Positions 45,366-54,107 of a DNA stretch of 64,000 nucleotides are shown here, one piece after another. Where the stretch lies: positions 154,568 through 218,567 of the forward strand of contig JAICTZ010000012.1 in assembly GCA_025936115.1 (NCBI GenBank), given 5' to 3'. Both the position numbers and the translations under genes were made by a program. Numbering within the stretch: the stretch's first letter is position 1; every line of letters begins with the position of its first letter. The stretch comes from Polyangiaceae bacterium. Lineage in GTDB: Bacteria > Myxococcota_A > Polyangia > Polyangiales > Polyangiaceae. The notes under the pieces were generated by a model. It saw only the letters and a list, made by a program, of their open reading frames with translations. It was not told where the DNA came from and ran no database searches.

Positions 45366-45818
45366 ATGGCGGACGACGGCCACCGCTCCTATTGCCCCAT
45401 CAATCTCTCGCTCGAGATCTTCGGCGATCGCTGGACGCTGCTCGTCCTGCGCGACATGATGTTCGCCAACAAGCGCCACTTTCGCGAATTTCTGCAGAGT
45501 GACGAGCTCATCGCGACGAATGTCCTTGCCGATCGTCTCAAGCTGCTCGTCGAGCAAGGCATCGTGACCCGGGCGGACGACCCGACGCACAAGCAGAAGG
45601 CCGTCTACAGCCTGACCGAGAAGGGCATCGCCCTCCTGCCGATCATCGTCCAGATCGGCGCGTGGAGCTCGCGCTACGTCCCTGCGGCCAAGAAGCTCGA
45701 TCGCCGAGCGCGCGCCGTGATTCGCGAGTTGCAGGAGGGTGGCCCCGCGCTCTGGACGCGAGCCATGGCGGAGCTGCGCGAGCGCCACCTCGGTGCGGCC
45801 GCGCGAACGCCGGCCTAA
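45366..45818 (+). CDS. HxlR-family transcriptional regulator
   Basis: A 150-residue winged-helix protein with the HxlR pattern: YCPINLSLEIFGDRWTLLVLRDMMF, HFREFLQSDELIATNVLADRLKLL and GIVTRADDPTHKQKAVYSLTEKG. The Cys near the start (RSYCP) is common in HxlR proteins that sense electrophiles such as formaldehyde or quinones; this fits the divergent GFA gene. No cofactor can be seen. A hairpin follows its stop codon. Confidence 0.92.
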   Translation: MADDGHRSYCPINLSLEIFGDRWTLLVLRDMMFANKRHFREFLQSDELIATNVLADRLKLLVEQGIVTRADDPTHKQKAVYSLTEKGIALLPIIVQIGAWSSRYVPAAKKLDRRARAVIRELQEGGPALWTRAMAELRERHLGAAARTPA

Positions 45819-45832
45819 ACCGCGCGGAGGGG

Positions 45833-45848
45833 ACCCGGTTTCCCGGGT
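45833..45848. terminator. Hairpin after the HxlR gene
   Basis: ACCCGG (45833-45838) and CCGGGT (45843-45848) with a TTTC loop, 14 bp past the HxlR stop and upstream of the histidine kinase gene. Confidence 0.4.
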
Positions 45849-45914
45849 GGGGTCGGGCGTGACCCGCGTAGGTTTGCTATTCTGTGCTCGCCGCGCCCGG
45901 GAGAGCGGTCCTCC

Positions 45915-47654
45915 ATGCGACCCGCCGGCTCGCTTTCCGTTCTCGATACGCTCTTGCAGGAGCCGTCCACGCTCGGGCGCGCCGCGCTCGAAGAGCACGC
46001 CCTCGCGCTGTGGTCGCTCCTGCGCATCGCGGCTGCCGTCCAGCGTGCGACGGGTTTCGGCGAGCTCGTGGAAGGCGCCGTTCAGGCGATCGCCGAGTAC
46101 ACGCACTATCCCTGCGTGGCACTCTTCCGTCTCGATCGCGCGGCGGGCGTGCTGCACCTGCTCGCGGCGCGTGGTTTCAACGCAGAGGCGCTCGAGCGAG
46201 CGCGGCAGCTGCCCGTGGCGGGCAGTCTCACGGGACTCGCGGTCACCCAGCGCACCGTCGTATGCAGTCACAATTTGCGTCACGACGAACGCGTCGAGCC
46301 TGCCGTGCGACGCGCGCTCGCCTCGGACGGCTTCCGCGAGGTGGCCTCGGTGCCGCTGTTCGAAGGCAACGAAGTCATCGGCGCCCTGAACCTCATCTAT
46401 CGGCACACTGCCGGGCTCTCCGAGAGCGAGCTCCACGTGCTCGCGGCGCTGGGCCAGATCATCGGAATGGCGATGAGCGCACTCCTTGCCGCCGAAGAGC
46501 GGGCGCGCCTCGAGGCTCAAGCGCGTAGCTCACAACAGATCGAGAGCCTCGGCGTCTTTGCGGGCGGCATCGCGCACGACTTCAACAACATCTTGACCGG
46601 CATCCTCGGCAACATCTCGCTGGTCCGGTCGGGGCTTCAGGCTCCGTCCGCCTCGGAGGCACGAGGGCTCTTGGAGGACGCTGAGCTTGCGTGCCGGCGG
46701 GCCGCCGACCTGGTCAAGCAGCTGCTCACGTTCTCGCGAGGGGGCGCGCCGCTCCGGCGCCCGACGCGCGATCTGCCGACTCTGGTCGAGGAAGCTGCGC
46801 GCTTCGCGGCGGCGGGGTCGAGCGTGGCGCTCGATTTCCGAGCTCAGCCCATCGCGGGCGTCCTGCAGATCGATCCGGGACAGATCATGCAGGTCGTTCA
46901 CAACCTCGTGCTGAATGCGATAGAAGCGAGTCCGGCCGGCGCCACGGTGATCGTCTCGGTTGCGCCGAAGCCCGCCGTGGGCGAGGGCTCGGCGACGCAC
47001 GCGCAGATCGTCGTCGAGGATTCTGGCACCGGCATCGCGCCCGAGGATCGGACACGCATCTTCGAGCCCTACTTCAGCACGCGTTCTCGCGGCAGCGGGC
47101 TCGGGCTTGCGACCACGCAGTCGATCGTCCAGCGGCACGACGGACACGTCTTCGTCGATTCGACGGTAGGGCGCGGCACTCGCTTCGTCGTCGAGTTACC
47201 CATCACGTGCGGCGTCGCCGTATCCACGGAGGCTTCCGTGCCCCCGCGGACACGCTCACTTTCAGGGCTGCGAGTCTTGGTGCTCGATGACGAGCCGATC
47301 ATCTCGAAGCTCCTCTCGCGCCAGCTCGGCGCCCTCGGCATCGTCGCTACGTTCAGTTCGCGCGGCGAGGAGACCATCGAGGCGTTCGCGGCAGCCAAGC
47401 GGCGTGGAGAACCGATCGATGTCGTGATCCTGGACCTCACGGTAACGGGTGGACTCGGCGGACGAGAAACGTTGGCCCGCCTGCGCGCGATCGACGCCGA
47501 GGTTTGCGCTTTGGCGAGCAGCGGCTACTCGGAGGACGACATCCTCGCGCGGCCTCTCGACTTCGGGTTTCGGGCCGTCTTACCGAAGCCCTACACGCAG
47601 GAAGCGCTGGTCGAGGCGCTCCACGCGGCGCTCGCGGATGTGGACTCGTGTTGA
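45915..47654 (+). CDS. Hybrid histidine kinase (GAF-HisKA-HATPase-REC)
   Basis: A 579-residue soluble protein. The order is: GAF domain (about 45-190; YPCVALFRL, VPLFEGNEVIGALNLIY), HisKA with the phospho-acceptor His221 in GGIAHDFNNILTGILG, HATPase with N-box NLVLNAIEA (Asn330, Asn334), G1 DSGTGI (369-374) and G2 GSGLGLAT, and a C-terminal receiver domain (LDDEP at 458-462, Asp507 in ILDLTV, Lys558). All catalytic residues are present. No TM segment is seen, so it senses a cytoplasmic signal via GAF. No cognate regulator gene is adjacent. Confidence 0.93.
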   Translation: MRPAGSLSVLDTLLQEPSTLGRAALEEHALALWSLLRIAAAVQRATGFGELVEGAVQAIAEYTHYPCVALFRLDRAAGVLHLLAARGFNAEALERARQLPVAGSLTGLAVTQRTVVCSHNLRHDERVEPAVRRALASDGFREVASVPLFEGNEVIGALNLIYRHTAGLSESELHVLAALGQIIGMAMSALLAAEERARLEAQARSSQQIESLGVFAGGIAHDFNNILTGILGNISLVRSGLQAPSASEARGLLEDAELACRRAADLVKQLLTFSRGGAPLRRPTRDLPTLVEEAARFAAAGSSVALDFRAQPIAGVLQIDPGQIMQVVHNLVLNAIEASPAGATVIVSVAPKPAVGEGSATHAQIVVEDSGTGIAPEDRTRIFEPYFSTRSRGSGLGLATTQSIVQRHDGHVFVDSTVGRGTRFVVELPITCGVAVSTEASVPPRTRSLSGLRVLVLDDEPIISKLLSRQLGALGIVATFSSRGEETIEAFAAAKRRGEPIDVVILDLTVTGGLGGRETLARLRAIDAEVCALASSGYSEDDILARPLDFGFRAVLPKPYTQEALVEALHAALADVDSC

Positions 47655-47727
47655 GGCGGCGGGCCTGCTCGGTGGTCGCCCGTCGAGGGGAGTGCTATGT
47701 TTGTTACTTCCCTCAGCGCGCCGAAAG

Positions 47728-47976
47728 ATGAACAGCTACGAAGCGATCCTCCGTGACGTCGCCGAGTTTCTGGCCACGAACTACGACATCGCCCTCCACT
47801 CGCTTGCCCCGGAGGCGACCCTCGAAGATCTCGGCTTCGATTCGCTCGGGATGTTCAGCGTCATGACGTTGCTCGAGAACAAGCACGGGCTCAGGTTCGA
47901 GGGCGCGATGCTCGGAGGACTCAGGACGGTGGGCGACCTGCTCGCTCTTCTCCGGGCGCAGAGCTCGGGCGCCTGA
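47728..47976 (+). CDS. Acyl carrier protein
   Basis: A small 82-residue carrier protein. The phosphopantetheine site is Ser39 in DLGFDSLGMFSVM, inside the usual four-helix pattern with acidic helix II. The open frame extends upstream to 47449 inside the histidine kinase gene, but that part is not family-like. The ketosynthase gene starts 20 bp after its stop, so the two make a minimal ACP-KS pair. Confidence 0.88.
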   Translation: MNSYEAILRDVAEFLATNYDIALHSLAPEATLEDLGFDSLGMFSVMTLLENKHGLRFEGAMLGGLRTVGDLLALLRAQSSGA

Positions 47977-47996
47977 GGGGGCCAGGGGACTCCGGC

Positions 47997-49241
47997 GTGC
48001 GCGAGCGAAAGCGGGTCGGCATCACCGCGATCGGCCTAGTGACACCGCTCGGCATCGGGAGCGACGTGACTTGGCAGCGGCTGACCGAAGGTGCGAGCGG
48101 CGTGCGTCGCATCACGCTGTTCGACGCAAGCGCGAGTCGCGTGCAAATCGCCGCCGAGGTCGCTGGGTTCGAGCCGCGGCGTTTCCTCGATTTCAAGGAC
48201 ACGCAGCGGCTCGCGCGCGTGGGGCAGTTAGCCGTCGCGGCGGCCGAGCTCGCCCTCGGCAGCGACGCTCTCGCCGGGCTCGACCGCGAGGAGGTCGGGA
48301 CGATCGTCAGCAGCGGGCTCGGGGGACCGGACGCCATCTTCAGCGGGGTGCGTGCGCACTTGGACGGGCAGGCTGTCTCGCCGCTGTTCATTCCGATGGC
48401 GATGACCAACCTCGCCGCTTCCCTCATCGCCCATCGCTTCGAGCTGCAAGGTCCGAGCTACTCACCCGTGAGCGCTTGCGCTTCGTCGGCGGATGCCATC
48501 GGCCAGGGTTACCGCCTGATTCGCGACGGGTACGCCGGCGCCTGCGTCGTGGGCGGCGCGGAAGGGCCCATCAATCCCGTCGTGATGTCGTCGTTCGCCA
48601 GCATGCGTGCCTTGTCTCGGCGCAATGACGAGCCGGAGCGCGCCGCGCGACCGTTCGCGGCGGATCGCGACGGTTTCGTGCTCGGCGAAGGCGCGTGCGT
48701 GCTCTTGCTCGAGTCGTTCGAGTCGGCGTTACGCCGCGGCGTGCGCATCCGGGCCGAAGTGTGCGGCTACGGACAGACGAGCGACGCCGGCCACCTCACC
48801 GCGCCACGGCCCGAGGGCGATCGTGTGGCGCGCGCCATGACGCTTGCCCTTGGCGAGGCCGAGGTCGCTCCCGTGGACGTGGACTACGTGAACGCCCACG
48901 GGACGGGTACGCTGCTCTCCGATCCCGCGGAGACACGGGCGATTCATCTCGCGCTCGGCGAGCACGCCCGTCGTGTGGCCGTGAGCTCGACGAAATCGAT
49001 GTTGGGCCACTTGCTCGGCGCGGCTGGCGCCGTGGAGACCGCCATTTGCGCACTCAGCATCGAGCACGGCGTCGTCCCGCCGACCATCAACCTGGACACA
49101 CCGGATCCCGTCTGTGACCTCGACTACGTGCCGAACGTCTCGCGTCGAAAGCCCGTGAATGTCGCCCTCACGAACTCTCAGGCGTTCGGGGGGCACAACG
49201 TCGCGCTCGTCCTGCGCCGCGCGCCGGAACAGACTCACTAA
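47997..49241 (+). CDS. Beta-ketoacyl-ACP synthase (KAS II/FabF-type)
   Basis: A 414-residue thiolase-fold condensing enzyme from GTG 47997. The active site is complete: Cys161 in VSACASSADA, His301 in NAHGTGT and His338 in KSMLGHLLGAAGA, with Lys333. The length and order match FabF. FabF-type enzymes condense malonyl-ACP with an acyl chain. It is paired only with an ACP gene; no malonyltransferase, reductase or thioesterase is near, so the partners must be elsewhere. It may serve a special lipid or polyketide. Confidence 0.92.
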   Translation: MRERKRVGITAIGLVTPLGIGSDVTWQRLTEGASGVRRITLFDASASRVQIAAEVAGFEPRRFLDFKDTQRLARVGQLAVAAAELALGSDALAGLDREEVGTIVSSGLGGPDAIFSGVRAHLDGQAVSPLFIPMAMTNLAASLIAHRFELQGPSYSPVSACASSADAIGQGYRLIRDGYAGACVVGGAEGPINPVVMSSFASMRALSRRNDEPERAARPFAADRDGFVLGEGACVLLLESFESALRRGVRIRAEVCGYGQTSDAGHLTAPRPEGDRVARAMTLALGEAEVAPVDVDYVNAHGTGTLLSDPAETRAIHLALGEHARRVAVSSTKSMLGHLLGAAGAVETAICALSIEHGVVPPTINLDTPDPVCDLDYVPNVSRRKPVNVALTNSQAFGGHNVALVLRRAPEQTH

Positions 49242-49256
49242 GGGCCGTCCAGCCCC

Positions 49257-51533
49257 CTACTTCAGCACATCGGAGAGCCAAGCCGGATCGGGCTCGGTGT
49301 ACACGCTGTCCGCCCACTCCTCGTCCGTGAGGCGCTCGAAATTTTCGGTCACCTTTTCGTAGTAGGAGGACGCAAGCCCTGCGTAAGCGCGCGGTCCGCT
49401 GCAGCCTTCGGTGATGACGACCATGAGCCGCGCAGGTCCGGTGCCCACGTGGAGTACGCGTCCCACGGTATTGCCGGCCTCGTCCGTCGGTTGCGTGTGG
49501 ACGTCGGCGACCGTGGGATCGAACTCGAGCCCGTCGCCGAAGAAGAGTTGCCCGTACCAGCCGGGATGGTCGACGTAGGCGCTCCCGCAGAGGTTCCCCA
49601 AGGTCACGGCGTCGTTGATGAAGGTCATCATCTCGTCGGTGAACGGCGCGCCGGTGAGCTCGTGCTCGGCCATCGCCTGCAACCGCCCGGATACGTCGCC
49701 GAGCAAACCGAAGTGACTGCGGATGCGGTCGACGAGGGTTGCCGCGCCCGGCGCCTTGCCGAGCTCGTCGGCGAGCTGCTCGCCAAAGTGCGCGTAGTCG
49801 CCGATTCGTGCGTAGAAGTCGGGATACGGATCCACGTACGCGTCGGGGAAGTCGCAGGTGCTTCCGCTGGTGTACGACTGCTTCGCATAAAGAATCGTGT
49901 CGTGACGGAGCTCCGCCCAGGAGGCGAGCTCGGCCGAGAGCAGTCGTTTACCCCAAAGCGCGCTCTTCGCTACCGGCGGCAGGCCCGGAGCGCTGCCCTC
50001 GGGGGCGGCGGACGGCGCGAGCGTCCGCAGCGAGCCGAGCCACTGATTGTACAGGTTTCCCTGCCAGAATGCGGGTGGGTGCTCGTCGACGAGCACCCGC
50101 ATCGCCGCGAGATCGGGCGCATACGGGTAGCGCGCGAGTTCGTCGGCGAGCAGCGTCGCTGCCTGATTGTTGCCGAGCGCGGCAAACGCCACGTCGAGCG
50201 GGTTCGGCAGCATGCGCAGAATGCTACCCCCGCCCGCGCGGTCGTACACGACGTTCGAGAAAACGTGGCTGTCTACCACGTAACGCTGCCCGAAGAGCGC
50301 AAAGGAAGCCGAGAGCGGCAGTGTGCCGCTTGCCATGCCGTCAACCATGATGTGGCTCGCGATGCGCTGGGCGCCGTAGCCGCCTGCGGCGATCTTCTGC
50401 GCGATCGTCGCGTCGTCGAGGGCAGCAAGTCCCGCGGGATCGCTCACACCGAGGTCCGTCAGGAGCTCGCCGAGCTCGTGAAGCTGCATGTAGTCGTGCT
50501 CGCCGACGAACGCCGTCACGGTGTCGTCGATGCGCGCAAAATTCGGCAACAGGTCCGTGCCGAGCAAATCGCGCAAAGCCAGCGCCGCCTCGAGCTGACG
50601 GCGACGAAAGATCTGGCTGCCGTCGGTCTGAGTTTCGAGCAGCCGCATGTCGCTGCGGCCGAGCCACATCATGGCGCGGAAATAGCGCTTGAGAGCGTCG
50701 GAGTCCGTGTAATGCCCGCGTGGCTCGAACTGCGAAAAGTCTTCGTCTCGCGTAACACCGAAGAGCTCGACCGGTTGCGCTCCTCGTGCCGTGTTCGCTT
50801 TCGCTACCAAGTCGCGAATCAGCCCGGCATCTCCGCCGGCCACCGGAGCGCCGTCAGTGCCCGTGAGCAACGCCGCGGCGACCGCCAAGTACACGTCGGC
50901 GTCGTTGCGTACGGCACCGGCCGCAAATCCTGCGTCGCCGCTCGCGAGCCGGCTTTGCATGCCGCGCAGCAGGGCGTCCAAATCGGAGATCAAGATCTGG
51001 CTCTCGACGCTCGACAAGATGGCGTCGTACGAGCGGTGAACGGCGAATAGAATCGAGTCGGCCGACACGTAGAGCGGCAAATCCTGCATGTACAGGGTCG
51101 CGTAGCCGTACAGGAACGTCGGCCACTGCTGCCGCCGGCTGATGACGAAGCCATGATCGGCGAGCTCCGCTTGCTCACTAGCGTCCAGCGCCAGGTTCGA
51201 GCCCTGAATCGTGTCAAGGCCGGCAATCGTGCTCAAATCGTAGCTCGGTGCCGGCGCAAACTCGGTAGGGTACCGCGCGATCAGATCGGCAGCCGACAGA
51301 TCCGCGACGGGGCCGAGCTTCTGTTCGAGAGCCTGCCGTTCCGTGGCCGTAGCGCTGGATTCCGTCGTGTGAACGACGGCGCCAGCATCCTGGGGACCTG
51401 GCCCGCTACCGCCGGCGCCCCCTGTGCCACCTGGCACAGGCTTGCTGCCTGGATTGTCAGAGGCGCTCGTGCTCGAGCACGCGAGCGCGCTGCCGGCAAT
51501 CGCAAGGACGACCAGGATTTTTGCTTTGCACAT
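49257..51533 (-). CDS. DUF3160 lipoprotein
   Basis: A 758-residue lipoprotein (AIAGSALAC). After a short Gly/Pro linker the rest is DUF3160-like: ISRRQQWPTFLYGYATLYMQDLPLYVSADSILFAVHRSYD, YFRAMMWLGRSDMRLLE, FGQRYVVDSHVFSNVVYDR, TILYAKQSYTSG and a C-terminal block ending with LVMVVITEGCSGPRAYAGLASSYYE. The family function is unknown; it is found mostly in exported proteins. A sigma-54-like promoter lies 43-58 bp upstream of its start codon. It is convergent with the ketosynthase gene. Confidence 0.85.
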   Translation of the reverse strand: MCKAKILVVLAIAGSALACSSTSASDNPGSKPVPGGTGGAGGSGPGPQDAGAVVHTTESSATATERQALEQKLGPVADLSAADLIARYPTEFAPAPSYDLSTIAGLDTIQGSNLALDASEQAELADHGFVISRRQQWPTFLYGYATLYMQDLPLYVSADSILFAVHRSYDAILSSVESQILISDLDALLRGMQSRLASGDAGFAAGAVRNDADVYLAVAAALLTGTDGAPVAGGDAGLIRDLVAKANTARGAQPVELFGVTRDEDFSQFEPRGHYTDSDALKRYFRAMMWLGRSDMRLLETQTDGSQIFRRRQLEAALALRDLLGTDLLPNFARIDDTVTAFVGEHDYMQLHELGELLTDLGVSDPAGLAALDDATIAQKIAAGGYGAQRIASHIMVDGMASGTLPLSASFALFGQRYVVDSHVFSNVVYDRAGGGSILRMLPNPLDVAFAALGNNQAATLLADELARYPYAPDLAAMRVLVDEHPPAFWQGNLYNQWLGSLRTLAPSAAPEGSAPGLPPVAKSALWGKRLLSAELASWAELRHDTILYAKQSYTSGSTCDFPDAYVDPYPDFYARIGDYAHFGEQLADELGKAPGAATLVDRIRSHFGLLGDVSGRLQAMAEHELTGAPFTDEMMTFINDAVTLGNLCGSAYVDHPGWYGQLFFGDGLEFDPTVADVHTQPTDEAGNTVGRVLHVGTGPARLMVVITEGCSGPRAYAGLASSYYEKVTENFERLTDEEWADSVYTEPDPAWLSDVLK

Positions 51534-51575
51534 GGTGTTCTCGCCCTTTCGCGCCGTCGCTCCGTGGCGGCAGAC

Positions 51576-51591
51576 TGCAGATACCGTGCCG
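51576..51591 (-). promoter_or_regulatory. Sigma-54-like promoter of the DUF3160 lipoprotein
   Basis: On the minus strand this reads CGGCACGGTATCTGCA: ten of twelve consensus bases match TGGCACR-N4-TTGCW, with exact GG-N10-GC spacing. The predicted start near 51565 leaves a leader of about 32 nt before the ATG. Confidence 0.55.
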
Positions 51592-51628
51592 GATCCGCCG
51601 ATTTCGAGCCCGGGTTAGAGTCCCAGCC

Positions 51629-52543
51629 ATGACCGACCCATTCGTTCGCTATTTGCGCGCGAAAGTCTCGATCGACGACGCCGCCATCAATCGCGGTGTG
51701 TTCATGGCCGCCAAGGCGGCCGTAGCGCCGGGCACGCCGGGCGAACCCACGCGCGTCCTCGATCTGGGAGCAGGCACCTGCTCGATGCTCGTACGCGCCG
51801 TGGAGTGGGGGTTGCTGCGTCACGCGCATTACGTCGCGGTCGACGCCGATGCGAGTGTGCTCGCGGCCGCCAAGGCTCAGCTGGCCGACTGGGCGAGGTC
51901 CCGGGGTGCCGAGTGCGCGACGACCGAGACGGAGGAGCTTGCGATCCATGGCGATGGACTGGAAGTGACGGTCCGGTTGGTTCACGCGAGTCTGGACGGT
52001 TTCGAGAGCTCGCCGCGCGGTTTCGATTTGCTGATCGCCAACGCGTTCTTCGACCTGGTCGACGTTGACCGTGCGCTCGAGCGCATCAAGCCCTGGCTCG
52101 CCCGTGGTGCGCGCTTCTGGCTAACGGTGAATTTCGACGGCGAGACGATCTTCGAGCCAGAGTTCGAGCCTGTCGAGGTCGAGCAGCGGTTGCTCGACGT
52201 CTACCATCGCAGCATGGATGAGCGCCGCCTGAGCGGCGAGGCGGCAGGGCACAGCCGCACGGGCAGGCGACTCTTTTCGCAGCTCCATCGAGCAGGAGCA
52301 CGCGTCGAAGCAGCGGGCGCTTCCGACTGGGTCCTTTTTCCGAGACAAGCGCGCTACGCGGGCGAGGAAAAGAGCTTCATCCATCATATCATGGACACGA
52401 TCGCGCTCGAGCTCGGACGCCACGCCGACGTGGAGCCGGGCGAGCTCTCCGTCTGGCTCGACGCTCGGCGAGCACAAATCGAAGCCGGAGAGCTCGTCTA
52501 CATCGCTCACCAACTCGACTTCTTCGGCAGCTTTGGGACATGA
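51629..52543 (+). CDS. SAM-dependent methyltransferase-like protein
   Basis: A 304-residue protein starting at MTDPFVRYLRAKVSIDDAAINRG. Motif I is RVLDLGAGTCSMLVRAVEWG, followed by YVAVDADASVLAAAKAQL (motif with the acidic ribose ligand) and FDLLIANAFFDLVDVDRALERIKPWLARG. The rest (residues 190-304) is longer than usual and unlike common families. A class I methyltransferase of unknown target. It shares its promoter gap with the DUF3160 gene but on the other strand. Confidence 0.8.
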   Translation: MTDPFVRYLRAKVSIDDAAINRGVFMAAKAAVAPGTPGEPTRVLDLGAGTCSMLVRAVEWGLLRHAHYVAVDADASVLAAAKAQLADWARSRGAECATTETEELAIHGDGLEVTVRLVHASLDGFESSPRGFDLLIANAFFDLVDVDRALERIKPWLARGARFWLTVNFDGETIFEPEFEPVEVEQRLLDVYHRSMDERRLSGEAAGHSRTGRRLFSQLHRAGARVEAAGASDWVLFPRQARYAGEEKSFIHHIMDTIALELGRHADVEPGELSVWLDARRAQIEAGELVYIAHQLDFFGSFGT

Positions 52544-52564
52544 GTTTATGTATCCTCCGTCCGT

Positions 52565-53665
52565 ATGCGAATCCCCAATGCGTTGACGAAGCTCGGGACG
52601 ACGCTCGGTACGGCATTGGTCCTCTGCCAATGTCTGGGCGGTGGGGCCTACGGACCGCTCGGCGCGGCCTGTCCGGCGATGACCCGCGGCGACCCGCTCG
52701 AGCAGACGTACTCGGCCAACGCTCGCGCCAACGCGAAGGTGCGAGCGTTCGTCGCCGCGAGCGCCGATCTCGTCAACGTGTCCGTCGCGGCGGAGAATCT
52801 AGCCGCCGACGCCTGTCGTCGCATGGGACACGATCTCGGAGTAGGCGATGCGCAGATGTCGGTGCCGGATCCTTCGCGCGAGGAACCCGGCGGGTCGGCG
52901 CGTGCGGCGTGCGGCGCGGTGCGCGCGCGCATCGACCAGATTTTGCGTGCCGGCGTCACGCTTCGCGTCGACGCGCGGCCACCGCAATGTCAGGCAAATC
53001 TCGAGGCCAAGGCGCGCTGCGACGGCACGTGCAACGCCAACGTGGATCCCGGCGCGATCGTCGCTCAATGCGAGCCTGCGCGCCTGAGCGGGTTTTGCCA
53101 AGGCCGCTGCGTCGGGCAATGTGACGGCACTTGTCAGGGCGACTGCCAGGGACAGTGCAGCGCCAAGGACGCGTCCGGTCGTTGCGTCGGTCGCTGTCAA
53201 GGCACGTGCAACGGCGGGTGTGACACGACGTGCCATGCGCATTGTGAAGGGCAGTGGCAAGCACCCCAGTGTCAGGGCTACGTGCGCCCGCCGAGCGCGG
53301 ACGCCGAATGCAGCGGGAGTTGTAGCGCTAAAGCCAACTTCGAGGCCCAGTGCCAACCGGGAGCCGTGAACGTTCAGGTCTCCCAAAACACGGAAGAGGT
53401 CCTGCGTCTCGCGGCCACGCTGCGCGCCAATCTGCCCGACCTTTTGAAGGCGGAGATTGGACTCGGCAAGCGGATCGTGAGCGACGCGCGCGCAGTCGTT
53501 CAAATCGGCTCGAGCTTGCCGCAGACTCTCGGCGACGCCGGGGCCGAAGCGCTCGCTTGCGTCGCGGCGGCCGGCAGCGCGAGCGTGAACGCGTCGGTTC
53601 GTATCGACGTGACCGTTCAGGCGAGCGCGAGCGTGAGCGGGCGCGTCGGGGCCAATGCGGGTTGA
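52565..53665 (+). CDS. Cys-rich secreted protein (myxobacterial type)
   Basis: A 366-residue protein with a signal (LVLCQC lipobox-like). The N-terminal 130 residues are helical (ANAKVRAFVAASADLVNVSVAAENL). The middle has about 26 Cys in a dense pattern, CDGTCNANVD, CQGRCVGQCDGTCQGDCQGQC, CNGGCDTTCHAHCEG, and the last 120 residues are again helical and Ala-rich. The Cys pattern is mostly CxGxC repeats and could bind metal or form disulfides. I cannot name the family; similar proteins are known to me as hypothetical proteins from myxobacteria. It starts 21 bp after the methyltransferase gene. Confidence 0.65.
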   Translation: MRIPNALTKLGTTLGTALVLCQCLGGGAYGPLGAACPAMTRGDPLEQTYSANARANAKVRAFVAASADLVNVSVAAENLAADACRRMGHDLGVGDAQMSVPDPSREEPGGSARAACGAVRARIDQILRAGVTLRVDARPPQCQANLEAKARCDGTCNANVDPGAIVAQCEPARLSGFCQGRCVGQCDGTCQGDCQGQCSAKDASGRCVGRCQGTCNGGCDTTCHAHCEGQWQAPQCQGYVRPPSADAECSGSCSAKANFEAQCQPGAVNVQVSQNTEEVLRLAATLRANLPDLLKAEIGLGKRIVSDARAVVQIGSSLPQTLGDAGAEALACVAAAGSASVNASVRIDVTVQASASVSGRVGANAG

Positions 53666-53728
53666 AGAGCGGGCGGTTCACGTAGCTCGGCTTGCCCCAT
53701 CGCGGCGAGACGAAGACTTGCCGGGCGC

Positions 53729-53869
53729 TCAGGGCTGCGCCGCGCGGATGAAGCCCCACACGGTCAAAACCAGCGTGACGATGCCGAACGCTAGCCACAT
53801 CATCACCCAAGGCCGCCGCGCGTGCGGAGGTTCCGGGGTTTGCTCCTGTGTTCGAACGGTGCTTGACAT
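53729..53869 (-). CDS. Small single-TM membrane protein
   Basis: A 46-residue protein: a hydrophilic Pro-rich N-terminus, then one TM helix (WVMMWLAFGIVTLVLTVWGF) and a short RAAQP tail. AGAGGT lies at a normal distance before the ATG at 53869, the main reason to accept this small gene; the open frame extends 14 residues further upstream without a better site. Function unknown. Confidence 0.55.
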   Translation of the reverse strand: MSSTVRTQEQTPEPPHARRPWVMMWLAFGIVTLVLTVWGFIRAAQP

Positions 53870-54078
53870 GAGCGTACCTCTTTCGATCCAGGGACGCATC
53901 ATGCATGCCAATTCTCGCGCGGGGTGGACGCCTCGCTCGGCTACGTGGACGCTTCAGACGCGCGCATCGACGCCGCACCTGTCGACATTGCCACGGGCGG
54001 CTCTGCGGGTTCAGGCTCCATTTAGTCGAAGCTGCAACTAACCCTGCGCGCGGGTCATGCTCGCTGGCTTGCGACGGC

Positions 54079-54094
54079 CGGCACGGCAATTGCT
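54079..54094 (+). promoter_or_regulatory. Sigma-54-like site before the ZIP transporter gene
   Basis: CGGCACGGCAATTGCT matches the sigma-54 consensus at all but the first base, with exact spacing. The predicted start (about 54105) is only 3 nt before the ATG at 54108, so either the mRNA is nearly leaderless, or translation starts at TTG 54114 or later, or the match is fortuitous. Confidence 0.45.
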
Positions 54095-54107
54095 CGCTTA
54101 ACGTCAT

